NCBI RefSeq assembly: GCF_000165425.1
Contig: NW_001799078.1
Coordinates: forward strand, 509,081-573,080
Length of the DNA stretch: 64,000 nt
Origin: Paramecium tetraurelia
Taxonomy: Eukaryota; Ciliophora; Oligohymenophorea; Peniculida; Parameciidae
Direction of reading: 5' to 3'
Of the stretch, positions 13,421 to 26,987 are shown in pieces. Numbering within the stretch: the first letter of the stretch is position 1; each line of letters starts with the position of its first letter. Under the pieces are notes generated by a model, which was not told the origin of the DNA, searched no databases, and worked only from the letters and a program-made list of their open reading frames with translations. The translations under genes were made by a program, and so were the position numbers.

Positions 13421-15462
13421 ATGAATAAAAAGTAAGGATCATATGCTAGTGTACTTAAAGAGAAGATAAAGCTTATGGATATTTTTGGTTAATCCATATA
13501 ATTAAGCTTTAGATAGGAAGAACAACATACTACTTTTGTTGGAGGAGTAGCTTCAATATTGGTATTGGCAACAATTATCAGTTTTTTCTACTCGAACATT
13601 ATAGGATTTTTTACAATGAATTAAGTGAAATCCTCGACAGAAATGATTTTTGAAGATGATCCTGGAATGATCTAACTAAATTCTAACTCCTTTATGTTTG
13701 CTATTTAAATTGAGCATGACAATTTCGTTGACACTCCCTATTTTAACATCACCGTGGAATAGAGACACTATAAAAATCAAAATGGCACTCTTACCAAACT
13801 ACCTAATGAATATATAGATTTAGTAATTTGCACCCAAGAGCACTTTTAATAAATATTCTAGTCTTCCAACATAGATAATGCAGAGTAATTCAAAGATTTG
13901 AACATGACGAACTTCCTGTGTCCCAATATTGAAAAAAGAAATGTTTGGACAGTAGGCGGTGCATATACAAGTAATAGTTATAATTAAATTAGGTTCTGAT
14001 TATTATTTCTTAAAGTTTTCAGTTACTAATTGTGTAAATGATACGTAAAGTAATTTCACATGGAAGCCGAAATGCAGAACTTAGGATGAAATGTTCACAT
14101 AGTTGAAAGCTTAGGGTTCTTTTAGATTTCAATTATTCACTACAAATTTTGTATTTCAATAAAACTTATTGAAAGATTGTAAATCCAGATTCCCCATATG
14201 AGTATATCTCACCTTACTTGGCAATTGAACAATTTTACACATTTGTACCAAATCAAATGTTTGTTTAATCTGATATCTTTGTTAGGGAGAAAAGAATCAA
14301 CACAGATAAAGGTATTTTAATGTACCCCATGAACCTCGAAGAAACTGTAGCCTATAGAGAACACATGGATAGCAGATAATAATTTGAAATCGGAGGACTT
14401 AATAGTAATTATTATGCTGCTTTCTACTTGTAAAGAAGTCCTTTTAGCTATAATATTTCTAGAAGTTTTGTAACTCTGGATGAATTATTAAGTTATTTGG
14501 GAGGGTTCTCATAATTTATGACCGTCATTTTAGGAATGATAATAAACGCTTACAATAAACAGAGTCTCTTGTTGTAGTTGGCAAATGATTTATATGAGTT
14601 TAATTTCTCAGAACAACAAGAAAATACTAGAGCTTTCATTTCAAATTTGTTATAGTAGTCAAGACACGGAAGAGAAATGATTAAATAGAAAGGTCAAACA
14701 AAAGAATTAAAGATCCAATCGATCAATCCTTTTAAGTCTAAACCTTAAATGGATTAAAAAATCTCCCAAGTGATTTCACCTTAACAAACTCAGAATTAGT
14801 TTATATAAATTTCATCAACAAGGTAGCTTTAAAGCATGAAAGAGAAAACTTATGATCAATATGAAAAGTTCAAATCATTCATGATAAATTAAAAGAAATT
14901 AACTTTAGGGTTAAGGATATTGTTAGGGGATCTGTTGCCATTTGATTGTTTATAGGACCCAGAGAGTGTTCTATTTAAAAAGGCTATGTAGTTTTCATCT
15001 TTTTATTTGTTAGGAATCAAGTTAGCAAAGAGTTAGATATACGATATATCATGAATTAATTACACGAAATTACAAAGCTAAAAAAAGTGATGTTCAGCAG
15101 AGAATAATTTTAACTCTTTAATTTTAGCCATAAACCAACAATAAGTTTAGTAAAAGAAAAGAAAAATAGATTATCATCAAAGTATTAATTTGTAGAATCT
15201 CTTTAGATTATTATATTTGGGTGAAGAGGAAGCAGTTAATAATGAATTGCAAATTTAATATAACACATTAGTATAAGCATATTCCAAATTAACGTCTTGT
15301 GATACAGCATTCACAGATGACCAGATCTAGTTAAACTAAAGAATCATCGGACTTTTGGGAAGGGATTTACCTCTATGGATAGAAATGGAATTGTAGTAAG
15401 AAAATTCAGAATCCATAAAGGAGCCTGAACCAGATGATTTAGATGAATTATCAAAAACTTGA
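13421..15462 (+). CDS. Ciliate multipass transmembrane protein, paralog A
   Basis: 647 residues with four introns (13971-13992, 14151-14175, 14988-15013, 15182-15206). It begins with a short cytosolic segment ending DIFGQSIQLSFRQEE, followed by a TM segment (GGVASILVLATIISFFYSN). A long ectodomain with Asn-x-Thr sites and a few Cys comes next, then a second TM after SFVTLDELLSYLGGFSQF. The C-terminal half is a cytosolic, Gln/Lys-rich region with the conserved block KELDIRYIMNQLHEITKLKK. The same architecture is found in the minus-strand gene at 15870-17939, which it faces tail to tail. This is a ciliate-specific expanded membrane-protein family whose function I do not know. Without introns the C-terminal third looks frameshifted; with them it is intact. 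Confidence 0.85.
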
Positions 15463-15869
15463 AATAATGATATTTTTCATATATCATATCAAATATACTG
15501 TATCTTAAAATCTTCCACTGCCTAAGCTCTATCAATAAAAATCTAAAAAAAAATATATATTACATTGATTCCTTGGCCTTTTTCGACTAGAATATCATTA
15601 TTCTTAATTAAAATATAAGTAAGAGAAATTTTTTATATTGTTTTTTAATCACTCAAAAAAGGATAAGAAATACTTTGTAATCTTCATTTTCTTTTCATAT
15701 AAGTCGATAATTATCTCTTATTATTAATAATTGTATTTTTGAGGATTCTCAAAAATGAAATATAATAATAATTAAAATAATAGAGTTTGAAGAAAACAAT
15801 TAATTTAAGAAATGTTTTCCTTTTAAAAGAGGATTTATTTACATAAATCATAACAAAAATAAATATCTT
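15463..15869. other. Intergenic between convergent paralogs
   Basis: About 400 AT-rich bases between the stop codons of the two tail-to-tail membrane-protein genes. No palindrome or repeat links the two genes in this spacer. It probably holds both 3' UTRs. Confidence 0.4.
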
Positions 15870-17939
15870 TCAATGTAACACCTAAATTTCTCTTTCACTA
15901 AATAAGTCCTCGTCTTTTGGATCATTGTTTACAGACTCTATTTATTATTATTGCTGTTAAGCACTTAATTCTTTTTCTAATACTCTCATTAAATCAGGGC
16001 CTAGTAAAAGAATTAATCTTTAATTAAATCTAATTTATTCTTAGGTTTAATGTTCTTATTCTTATCCAGTCACTTTGTCATAAGAATTCACAAGATCTAT
16101 GAATTGCTTCATCATTCCACAATCTTCTGCTGTTGTTATGCCATCAATTATGCATCTACATCAAATTAAAATCTTACCTCGTCGACCTTCTCTTATTACT
16201 CTCTTAGATTAATGCTATTTTTGGTTTTCGAGTAAAATTAAAAAGGGTAATTTATTCAGAGGTAAATAAAATTTATTTTAATTTTGTCAATTCATGAAGT
16301 TTTTTGATAATGTACTCAATGTCTAACTCTTTATTAACTTAGTCACTTAAAGTATAAATAATCTATATACATAGCTCTTTGCAGAACCAGACAATCATCA
16401 TCTTTTAAAGATTCGATAGGAATTATAGAAGTTAAAATAACTCTAAGATTTAGTCCAATAACATGTTTCCTTTTTAAAAATTCTTTGAAATCATCAAAAT
16501 ATTATAACGTTTTCGCTTTCATTGCAGACAGCCTGGATTACAACACTTATTAGGTAGGTTATTATAATTCAATAGACATTTTTTTATCAAAAATTTGTGA
16601 TTTCTACTTTTTCAAAGGAGTAGAGGTTTACAGCATTTCAGGTTTATTTTGAAAGGGTGTTAAAGTTTAAATTTTAGGAATAGTCTCGATTTTTTTAGAC
16701 ATTTTGCTCTTGAGTATCTCCCTACCTCTCTCAGTTCTTGCTAATAAGCTATTCAAATGGATTTGAGTATTTTATCGACGTGAACTCATATCAAATTCAT
16801 ATAAATCATTAGCTATAGAAATAACCAAATGTTGTCGATTGTAGAATCTAACAACTACTCCCACGACAACGATCATAAATTATGTGAATCCTCCTAAATA
16901 ACTGAGTAGTTCATCAAGTCTTAAGAATTTTCTATTAATGTGATATGAATAGGGACTTCTTTGAAAATAAAATGCTCCATAATAATTGGGTGTTATTCTA
17001 GAAATTTCAAATTATTCCCTTTAATCTCCATAATCCCTAAAAGCAAAGGTTTGATTTTATTTCTAAGGATACATTAATATTCCCTGATCTGTTGTTACTT
17101 TCTTAGTTCTGAAAAATATGTCTGATTAGACAAACATTTTATCTGGCACAAAAGTATAGAACTGATCAACTGCTAAATAGGGTTACACGTAATCCTAGGG
17201 TCTATTTGGGTTTATAAGCTATTTTATTATTGATATAAGTTACAAAATTTGTAGTATAAACTTAAAAACGAAAGCTTCCTTATTTATTTAAAGTACTCAA
17301 GATTTCATCTGAAGTCTTACAATTAGGTTTCCAAGTAAAATTGCTTGATGAGGAATCTTTGCAATTAGTAACAGAAAACTTCAAAAAGTAATAATCAGTG
17401 CTTGCCCAAACACCACCGACAGTCATATTAAGACTATGAATGAAGTTAAGATTAGGGCATAAGAAATTTTTTAAATTTTATTGTTCAAACTATTATCCAA
17501 AATCCACACTGTACATTTCGAACAAGGGTTAAAAATGTTGAAGAGTACATGGTACTAAATCAATAAATTAATTTGGGTAACGATATTATGTCCCATTTGG
17601 AAAACGATAATAGTGACGCTATTCAACGGTGATATTAAAGTAAGGGTTCGTTGTAAAATTGTCTTATTCTATCTGAACTGCAAACATGAAGTGTCCTTTG
17701 TCTAAGATCAATGCATCAGGATCATCCGCAAAAGTAAATTCTTGAGTAGAAGTAACATTTAATTTTGCGAAAAAATTAATTATGTTTGAATAGAAGAAAC
17801 TGATTATTGTTCCGATTATACATATTGATAAGAACCCACCCATACTTGTTTTGTATTATTCTTCCTTACGGAAACTTAAATTGATGGATTAGCCGAAAAT
17901 ATCTATTTATTTCAATCCTTCTTTAAATTTCTAAAGCAT
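15870..17939 (-). CDS. Ciliate multipass transmembrane protein, paralog B
   Basis: 665 residues with three introns (16156-16177, 16346-16370, 17219-17243). It matches paralog A block by block: KQIDIFGQSINLSFRKEE, a TM (GGFLSICIIGTIISFFYSN), ITVEQRHY, a DYYFLKFSVTNC motif, LDELLSYLGGF plus a second TM, and NKELDIEYIIKKLHELTKLK. Two of its introns (16346-16370 and 17219-17243) sit at positions matching paralog A. The two copies differ mainly in the Gln-rich C-terminus and share clear similarity over nearly the full length, so they are an inverted duplication. Function is unknown. The start is the first ATG in frame; it lacks about ten residues present at the start of paralog A. Confidence 0.85.
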
Positions 17940-20900
17940 TTTATTTATAATTATTTTTGAAGATTGTAAATAAATTACACCATCAAATAGTGCTTGCGTC
18001 ATGTTATAATCTGTCATAAGAATATTAAATTTGAAATGCAGTAATACCATATATATTTCATTTCATAAATGTAAAAAACCTATATTCAATATTAATATTT
18101 AATATATGATAATTAATAATAATTTGATATTATTTATTTATAGAAATTTAGAATTTTTTAAATTATTTGATCTGCTCTAGTAGTTCGTTTATTTTCACAT
18201 CTCTTACTTCGAACAAATCTATTTAAGAATATTTTTAGCTAAACTTGTATTATCCTTTAGATTTTAATTTAAGTAAACCATCAATATTTAATTGAAACTT
18301 CTTACTCTAATTTTACTTCATTTTGAAACCATTTTTACTGAGATTAAGAAAATTTCTTAGCTCTCCTTATTTTATTATATATATTTTGGATAAAAAACAT
18401 TCAATTTTCATTCATTATTTAGTTTTAATATGTCCTATAATTTTCTTAATATCTTTTAAATCTAAATAATATTAAGGTCTTATTATGATAAAAACTCAAT
18501 TATTTTCTTTCAGTTCACTTTATAAGCTAAATTACAGTCCAAACATATTATATTATGAACTAAATTATCTATTCAACCATTCTTCGAAAATTAATCTCCT
18601 ATAAAGAAATTTATCCAATATCAGTACATTTTTTGATATATTTAGGTATTAAGAGAATCTTCTAATTAATGGAATAATTTTTAATTATATTTATGTTAAA
18701 AATAATAATAATTTTTTTATTAAATTTGAAAAAAGTGATCGTTTTTTAATGTTTAATATTGTAATATTAATCAAGAAAATATTAATTTAAAAAATGAATA
18801 CACATTGAAAAATTGATTTAGCATTTATTTGAAGATGATGCAAAATAAAAATTATTTAAGACCTTAGGATTTAATACTTAGCTTAAAATAATTAAGGAAG
18901 TATCCACAAATATATCTTCGCTATTAGGTGGTTTAAATGAACTTAAGATTGATATTTCAAGAACAAGGAAATGAGTTCTATTGATAATATTAGAAAAAAT
19001 GGATTTCTGAATTCATGTCATTGTAAACAAGATATTTCCTATATGGTAATTGTAAACTTGATTGACTTTTTGTCCTATTTCAGATGTCATCATAATATAT
19101 TTACATCAATTTTTTATATTTCTCTTCAAATATAAAAAGACCAATTTCAATTAGACGCTTGACTCTTATTCTACTCTATTGTACAAAACAATTCAATAAT
19201 AAACATATTATAAGTATTTAAGTTAATTTTCTTCTTGTTAAAGAACTTTTTTTTATTTCCATTTTCTTGGCTATTTTTTAGTTAATAGTTACAATTTTAA
19301 ACTATTCTGGGATGAATTTAAGGAAATAATAAGCTATTTCTGAGGATATGTTAAATCTCGAATCTTCTTTAAGAGAATGGTTTATAAAATAAATAATAAA
19401 AATAATAAATTATCACTATTTTCTAATCTAAATCTCAATCTGAGAATGTTGATAAGAATCAAATTAATTCTTTCTTCTAAATCAACAAAAACTGCCAAAA
19501 TATAAATTTTCTACTTTTTTTTTTGTTTAATAATAATATTAAATTACTCTATCATCACTATATTCTTCTTAAATTTCAATCAAATTCAACAAGCAATATT
19601 TAATATACTGTATGCTAGCCTTTTGCTTCCCATAGAATATTTTCAGTATTTCTTTAACAATTCACTCTAAAAGGAAAAAGAGATTTTTGAAAATTTTGAT
19701 GAATAGATTTTAGATTAGAGTAATATAAGTTAATTTTAATCTTTAATATAAAGGTTTTAATATTTTATAATTACAAAAATAATTCAATTTATTTTATAAT
19801 CTTTAAATTTTTCCTTCTTTTGGGGAATCCTTATTAATTCACTTTATTCGTTTTCCTTTTTATTTCATGTGCTATTCAAGTTGACTAAAATCATTACAGT
19901 GTAGGAAATTCTTGAAATTTCAATATTTCTAGCCAATTTTATATATCTAATTAATGATCCTCGAGGATTGATGATAAAAAGATATGACAATATCTAAGAT
20001 AAAATGGTTTTTATTTCGATAGCGCTTCCTATATAGATATCATATTTAGTTATAATTTTGAAAAACATGAAATGCTATGATTCTGTGGAATAACTATATT
20101 CTAGATGAATTAGTTGCCAATAAAGAAAAATAAAACGAGAAATTATTGAAAGAAAAGGAAAGTTCTTTTTATCTTTAAACATATTTTCAAAGAATAGTTC
20201 ATATATTATTCATATAAAATGACTTTTTCTATTAATCCCTTCATTTTTTCATAATTTTTTTTGCTAATTCCCTCTTAAAATACAAAAGAGATTCTTGAGT
20301 CATTTTTTAATGAAATATCCTAATTTTTTTTCTTGGAATTTCTTGCTTCCTCAAAGTCTCAGTTTCTAAGTTCAATTTATCTAAGTCTTTCATCAATTTT
20401 ATTAATTCAAGAATAACATTCCTATTAATAAATTTCTAAATCTTTCTAGAACAAATTTTTGGAAAAATCCCGCAAATTCTTTTAATATTTATTATTAAAT
20501 GTAATATTTTATCAGCATGCATGCTGTATTTAATAAGCCTTTTATATAAACTATTGGCTTGTTGTAGCAACAATAGCTTCAGGTCTACAAATCCATCTAA
20601 ATCAATTATTATTTCATTATCAATTGGAATTTTAGCAATCCAATAGGGAATTAAAATTCAAGAGCTCATATCATTCTTTGTCATATCAAACATGCAAATA
20701 TGGAAAATAAAAAGTCTTGTAAATCAGCATATGCTTAATTATTATTAGAAATCTGCTCTGAATTCTCTTAAACTACAACCTTAGGCTTTACAAATTTATT
20801 TCAAATAATAAAACAACTCAATAATTAATTACCTAAAGAAATATCATACTGGAAATATATAATAACACACAATTTATCCTTTATTTATATAAACAACCAT

Positions 20901-23210
20901 TCAATTCGTAAAATATAGGTGAATTCATAATTGAAATGATAAATGGCATTTATTTAGTATTATAGTTTGCACTTGAGGCATTGTTTTGAAATTTAAGCAT
21001 AGCAGTAAGCAGATATTTAATTAAATATAAATTATATTTTATAATTAAATGTTTGAAAAATACACCAACTTATAAATTATTAATGTTAGATACTAATACC
21101 AATTGCTTTGAATCAATAACATTTTTATAATGTAATTGATCTTTTTATACTAAATCCCCTTATTTGAATTTGTAAATTATTTTTAATTCTTTTAAAAGGA
21201 ACTTCAAGAAAATAAAGTGAAATCAAATAAAGAGGGTTCCAAGTTAATGTAAGAGTAATTTTTAGAATTATTCCTATATATTTTGTCAACTATTTTATTA
21301 GTGAAAAAACATAGTTTTACTGATCATAAATCTAATTTGCTAAAAATGTCTATAAATGTTTGTTTCACTTACAAATATACATTTATTACAATAAGTAAGA
21401 AAGGAGAACAATAAAATGAATTTTTTTTAATGAATAAAATAGGAAAATCAAGTTTTATTCTTCAATTTTTCATTTTCTTTATTATTTTCTTAGCCAGGTT
21501 TTGTTTGAATCTCAAAAGATTTTTTAAACCTTCTTCGTCCTTTTGGTAAATTATGGCTTAAAATTTGGATTGTTATGGAAAAATTTGTTGTTTAGTAATC
21601 AAAACTGTCTTTGATAATTCATTTAAGCCTTCAAAAAGTAGATTTTAGTTTGAATTTTGTGTATGATTTTAGGTCTCATTTTCTTGTTTCATATTTTTTA
21701 AGTTAAGTTTGCAGATAGGAAGTGTGAAGGAATATTTTTTATTAAAAATAATGTACCATAATATATATATTCTTCCTTTATTTATGCAATTTAGAATTAA
21801 ACTTTGATACTGTTAAAAAGTGTGATAATGTAAAAAATATATCTATTTGGTAAGATGTGTCTTACAAGGAAAATTAAATGTAGAAACGAGCTTTTTCAAT
21901 TATAAATTTTGGAATCCAATCAGGAAAAAAAACAGATTTTATATAATGTTAAGAACTAAATTCAAATTTAGGATTATAATCATTTAAAAGCGAATAAGTA
22001 ATAGTGAACAAAAATTTTATCAACACAAAAAAAAACTCAATCTTTTGTACACAATAGCTTCATTGTGGTTCAATTCCTAATGGAATTATCACCCACATCT
22101 TAAAGTATCCTCTAAGCAAGCTGTGTTTTATAACATCTCAATTTTTGGGCATCTGAGAATGATATTAATTATGTTGCTACTTTTCTCTTGAAAATTTTGC
22201 TACTTAAACTATGAGTCATTTTTTGTGTTTTCTCGCAGTTTTCTTTCATTAAAAAAAAATAATTTTTTTATTAACTCAGCCCAATTTCAAAATGACTTAA
22301 ATATAATCTGTCAAATTTTGAATTTAATAAAGGGTGGGTACTTCAAATTTTGATAATAACAATTATGTTATATATATAATAATGAATAATAAAAAGTATC
22401 TATCAGATCAACTTAATCAGATGTAATTTAGGTTAGATATTGATGTCTAAACATTGATTTCAAATAGAAAATAATAAGCACAAATGTTCTTAAAGCTTTC
22501 TAATTTCCCAGAAATTCATAAGAATTCCTGTTTTAAAAATTTCATTCTCAATTTTTGCAAAGTTTAAATCATACACTTATGAATTCAAGTATTCTAAAAT
22601 TTACAAAGTACAAATCTGAACATTGATAGATATTTATTTGAACAATATTGTATTAGAGAAGGATTTATTTAAGACTTAAATTAGTAAGAAATTATTCTAA
22701 CAACCTAGATAGGTTATAAATCTCTAATAAACAACGAGGTAATCGAATTTAAAAAAAAAATGTAGTCTAATTTCTTTTATAATATTCCTCTTGAAGTACA
22801 ATTTGTAATCAAATAAATAAATATGTTAAAATTTTAAAAGCTAAAGGTCAGCAATTCAACTAATTCGTAATTGCTTGATTATGAGTGAATTTATATAAAA
22901 AAAACATATTTTATCCACTTAAATTAAATATATGATTTGAATCATTTTCATTTTTCCAAAATTTTTAAAATTATTTAATTGATATTAAATAACAAAGTAA
23001 ATCATGGTGTATTTTAGAATCTAAAAAAAGCACAAAATTAATAATAGTAATTGTTACATAAGTATTTTCTCATGTATTTTTGTTTAAATAATATATAAAG
23101 ACCCAGATATTATAGTTATCATTAGATGAAAGTCAATAGAGAGCTTTTTTTAGTAACAGAAATGAGATAAAAAAGGAACTAATTACAAAACATATATAAA
23201 ATGGTATGTA
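17940..23210. pseudogene. 5.3-kb interval without an intact gene; minus-strand gene remnants
   Basis: No complete gene could be assembled, yet several minus-strand stretches read as protein. Near 22255-22060 (MKENCEKTQKMTHSL...) there is a run of about 60 codons. Near 20620-20240 an open frame is rich in Leu/Lys/Glu (LKLLLLQQANSLYKRL... MKDLDKLNLETETLRK). Around 20270-19900 about 125 codons run without TGA, ending LSSILEDHQLDIQNWLEILK. Near 19660-19430 another run includes EILKIFYGKQKASIQ and NLIEIQEEYSDD. They lie in shifting frames with scattered TGAs (for example after SFC and SS). I read this as one or more decayed genes; a heavily intron-split gene is possible. A search with these fragments would decide. 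Confidence 0.45.
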
Positions 23211-24012
23211 TCACAAGGTCGTGGATTCTTATGCTTTAACTAATTTAAAAAGTTTTGACACTTCACCTACTTTGGAGAACTCAATACAAAAGGCTTATAA
23301 CTAAATTAAATGATTTCTTACGTTGGTTAACACATCCTTTGTGGCAAATGCTTTTTATTTGAGCATATGCTAAATAAATATTGAAACATATCTAACAAGC
23401 TTGTTTTGCTACTATTTTTCCTTTATATAATTATTTTTGAAAATACCTTAATATTATTGCAATACTCAATACAGTAATTGATATATTGTGTGATATACTC
23501 CAATGGCAATTTAAGTTCTCCAAAAAGTTATGCAAATAATTCTAATGAGTTTTGAGTTACATCACTTTGAATGAAAACATCTAAGTATCTAGAGGATAAT
23601 ATAAGATCTATGTACTCTTCGAATCCATCAAAGTGACAGATGGATATCAATAAAAAGTGTGCAATCTCCTTATTTTTTTCTATAATTTATGGTAATCTTT
23701 GACAAGTGAATCCGCAATTCTTAAGCAAGTCTTTTTCATTTTGTAAATAATTGAATAAAATCTAGAATCATCAAAGAGAGCGAGTACTTTTTATTCTTCA
23801 TCACTTATTTCTGTTGTACAAGTATTCTGTATTATTTCTCTGACTTGACTCACTTTATCATGATTAACTTCTAGAGAATAATTCCACTAAACATTATTTA
23901 TTGCCATGTTATCATCCCACTAAAAGTCAGAGTTAAAGATGATAGGAATGGGTCTCAAATAATCAGTTTGGTAAGATGTTAAATCAAAACACGGCGATGT
24001 AATTTTGTCCAT
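23211..24012 (-). CDS. CNOT11: CCR4-NOT complex subunit 11 (CNOT11) homologue
   Basis: 246 residues with introns at 23412-23446 (35 nt) and 23762-23787 (26 nt). The C-terminal two thirds follow the CNOT11 pattern: NKEIAHFLLISICHFDGFEEY, then SDVTQNSLELFAQLFGELKLP, YITQYINYCIEYCNNIK, NKLVRYVSIFIQHML and QLQAFCIEFSKVGEVSKLFKLVK. In animals CNOT11 binds CNOT10 and the N-terminal arm of CNOT1 in the cytoplasmic deadenylase complex that shortens mRNA poly(A) tails. The N-terminal region (RPIPIIFNSDFQWDDNMA) is also well formed. The protein is shorter than the human one, which has a longer N-terminal extension. The ATG at 24012 is the only suitable start. Confidence 0.8.
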
Positions 24013-24255
24013 TCAAGTATATATGAATTAATTAAAAATATTCATATTGGAATAAATTATTGCTGAACAGTTTGATTAGAAATTATATTAAAATTGGTAA
24101 ATTTGAATAGTAATACAGTATTGATTGGATTTACCATTTTAATTCTAACTCTAATAATTTATCTAAATTCTAATATTTATATACTAGATAGCACTGGGGA
24201 AGATTATTATTAATATTCATATTGATAAATTACATAATATTATTTTAATCATAGT

Positions 24256-25587
24256 TCAATATTCATAATCATCAAATTCTTCATCATAAAATTCCTCAAT
24301 AAACTGAGAAACATCATCATAGATAGCATCATTTTGCTGTAATTTCTCTAATTTTTTTGGTATGTTTTTGAGCTAAAATTTGTAATAAATATCGTATTAT
24401 GAATCTGTAGAAATGAAACGTTTCATAGTTTAGTAGAGAGCTAAGAATGATAATTAGTAGAATACTTTGAACAGCAATTAAAATAATTTCGTTATCATGA
24501 TCGTCAAGACCTAATGTTAAATAATCTAAAATTCCATTATCAATCAGATTTTATAGTTATTAATTTGTGCAAACAACGAGAAAATTACGAAAAGCCTGAA
24601 ACAATTCTATTCTTACATCAAAAACATCATTTTCTAATAAATCAAAAACTAATTGAAGCAATTTTAAATTCGATATTACTTTGTCTAGAAGTAAATGGGA
24701 TGAAGCCATCAAATTATTAAAAATCATGCTTCCAAATATTCTACTGTAGGTAAAAATAGAATTCTTTAATAATTTATACACAACATCAGTAATTCCTAGA
24801 TCCAATAATTTGGCACATTCATGGAAATCTGATGTATAAGATAAATTAACTAAAATGGTCATTGAAATTTTTTAGATATTTTTCTCATTGATATAAACAA
24901 AATCTATGATTGCACTTATTGCACTCATAGATAGTATGTATTGGATGTTCTATTTGTTTCTGCTAGCATTTTCAAATATATTTAAACCCTTTTCTCTTAC
25001 TATTTAATATAATATAAATAATAATTACAATTAGAATCGCAAGTATCAATTAATCTTGAAGCCAAAGTCAAGATGGTTATTACTTGATTATCATTTTCAA
25101 TATTTTTAGTAATAGTTGCTAATAATTTTAATGCTTATTCATTAAATGAATCCATTTAGAGTGATGCCAAAATATTTTAAACTTAATCATATTGGTCAAT
25201 CTAAGGCTGTTATAGAGTTAAATTTCTATAACAATTAGCTGCTTTAATTGCAATATTTATATGTTGAGTATTTAAAGATCCTTATTCCAATGAACCAACT
25301 AAGGACTTAATAACGCTGAGTTGTTCTGACAATTCGAACCTTAAAGAAGTATCAGTGACGGTTATTTGATCTATTTCATCCAATATTACATTGATTGTTT
25401 AATATTCATAATCCTGTAATTCTTCAGATCTCATCATTTTATTGACTATTTCTGTTAATTTTTCGACTGGGTTTGATTACTTGGGAGTGTTGACTAAGCG
25501 TTTCAATCGAAATACAGATTCCAGGTTCTTCTTTCTAAGTTCTTAGTGAAAATTCTCTCTCATTTCTTTCAACCTATTCGAACTCAT
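24256..25587 (-). CDS. Importin-alpha-like armadillo-repeat protein
   Basis: 422 residues after removal of introns 24441-24465 (25 nt) and 24963-25000 (38 nt). The N-terminus (KEMRENFHQELRKKNLESVFRLKR) resembles an importin-beta-binding helix. Tandem helical repeats in ARM style follow (VISNLKLLQLVFDLLEN, FDVRIELFQAFRNFLVV), and the protein ends in an acidic tail (QFIEEFYDEEFDDYEY) like that of importin alpha. It is shorter than canonical importin alpha (about 520-540 residues) and I do not see the canonical W-x-x-x-N pairs of the NLS-binding groove. It may be a divergent adaptor or another ARM protein. It is divergent from the RING gene at 25699, with 111 bp between starts. Confidence 0.65.
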
Positions 25588-25698
25588 TTTGGAGGAAAAA
25601 TATATTATAGAGTTCCTAATATAATTTGTAATAAAAATAAATTAATCGAAATAAACTCAAATTTTGATTTCTTATTTTTTAATTCTAAATTTCTTATT

Positions 25699-26907
25699 AT
25701 GAAGAAATAAAGATCAAGAAAGAGTTTTTCATTAAATGATTCCATTGATGAGGATAGAAGAAAGGAAGAGATAATTCAAAAGCTGCTGGAAAGTAGCACA
25801 AATCTATAGCCTAAGAAATTGGCTACGATCAAATTCGATTTGGAAGAAAACGAAATGCCAGTTGTAGAATAACAACCAGAAAATGTAAAATAGAAGAATT
25901 AATTTACTATTGAATATTTGACTCCATCTGTTGTCAAAAATAACTTGGATATGGTTAAAGAAAACCTTCACATCGTTATTGAAGAAAGAATGGAAGATTC
26001 AAAATTTCTCAACTGGTCCACATTGATCATAGAATTCATCAAGGTACTCGCATTTTTCAATGTTCTCTTTCAATAAACATGTTCAGGCTCCTTTAGTGCA
26101 TGGTTTTATATGATGTTTGCACATGATGTAAATTGAATTTCTTTTATGAGATCATAGAAATAGGAATGACCATCAAAGTTGTTAACGTAGTATCATCTAA
26201 ATATGAAAGCAGACTTTCAAAGAAGAGACCTACACTAATAAAAAGAGAGTCGAAATATCCGATGGCTGGAAGACACTCTTACTATGGGTAATTAATAAAA
26301 GAAATTGAAAAATGGGAAAATACAGTGGCAATCCAAAATGATCCATAACCTACAAGGGTTATTTAATATGTTAAATTGCATTAATACAATGAATTGTATA
26401 ATATTCTACAATTATTTAGTTTCTATCTATTCCTCATTCTTTGGGGCTTGTTACTATTGGGGACTCAATGCTAATCCGATATTGTATTAGGTACTTTTCA
26501 TGGATTCGTCCTATTGGGAATAATAACCTTGTCTCTAAAGCTCCTCTATTACCTATCCTTCAAATTTTGTATTAGTGCGGTTGTGATGAATTACTTGATG
26601 CTGGCTGATAAAAATTTATCGAATAATGTAATGATCTTTATACTAATCAAGGAAGTAATAGCAAATATTCCAAAGCAAATGAAGAAGAATTACGACTTTG
26701 AGATTTGCTACCTCTGTTCATAATAGATCAAACAAATGACCTCCTTTATTGATTTACCCTGCAATAAAATGTAGATACTCATTCATTTTAATTAGGCATC
26801 GATTTCATGAAAATTGTATTTCAAAATGGTTGTCGACTCATCTTTTTTGTCCAGTTTGTGTTGAACCCATTGAATTGATGAATGTTTAGATGAGAGTACT
26901 GGCTTGA
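25699..26907 (+). CDS. Membrane-anchored RING-H2 E3 ubiquitin ligase
   Basis: 386 residues with introns at 26128-26150 (23 nt, ending GAG) and 26771-26795 (25 nt). A cytosolic N-terminus (about 110 residues) leads to hydrophobic segments around residues 120-150, then two more near the middle (LQLFSFYLFLILWGLLLLG and GFVLLGIITLSLKLLYYLSF). The C-terminal RING-H2 reads CYLC...LPCNKMHRFHENCISKWL...FCPVC, with the eight zinc ligands complete only after the second intron is spliced out. Such proteins attach ubiquitin to targets at membranes. Substrate unknown. Confidence 0.8.
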
Positions 26908-26987
26908 ATTATCACTTATATTGAAAATGTAATTTACTAATAATGAATTATTTGATATATAAATTTATTGTTATTTCATAAATAAAT

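Noticed and set aside
14140-15210. Apparent multiple frameshifts in membrane paralog A
   Set aside because: All are explained by 22-26 nt GT-AG introns at positions conserved in paralog B; the gene is intact.
22062-22080. tRNA B-box-like GGTTCAATTCC
   Set aside because: No A box, acceptor stem or anticodon arm could be fitted around it.
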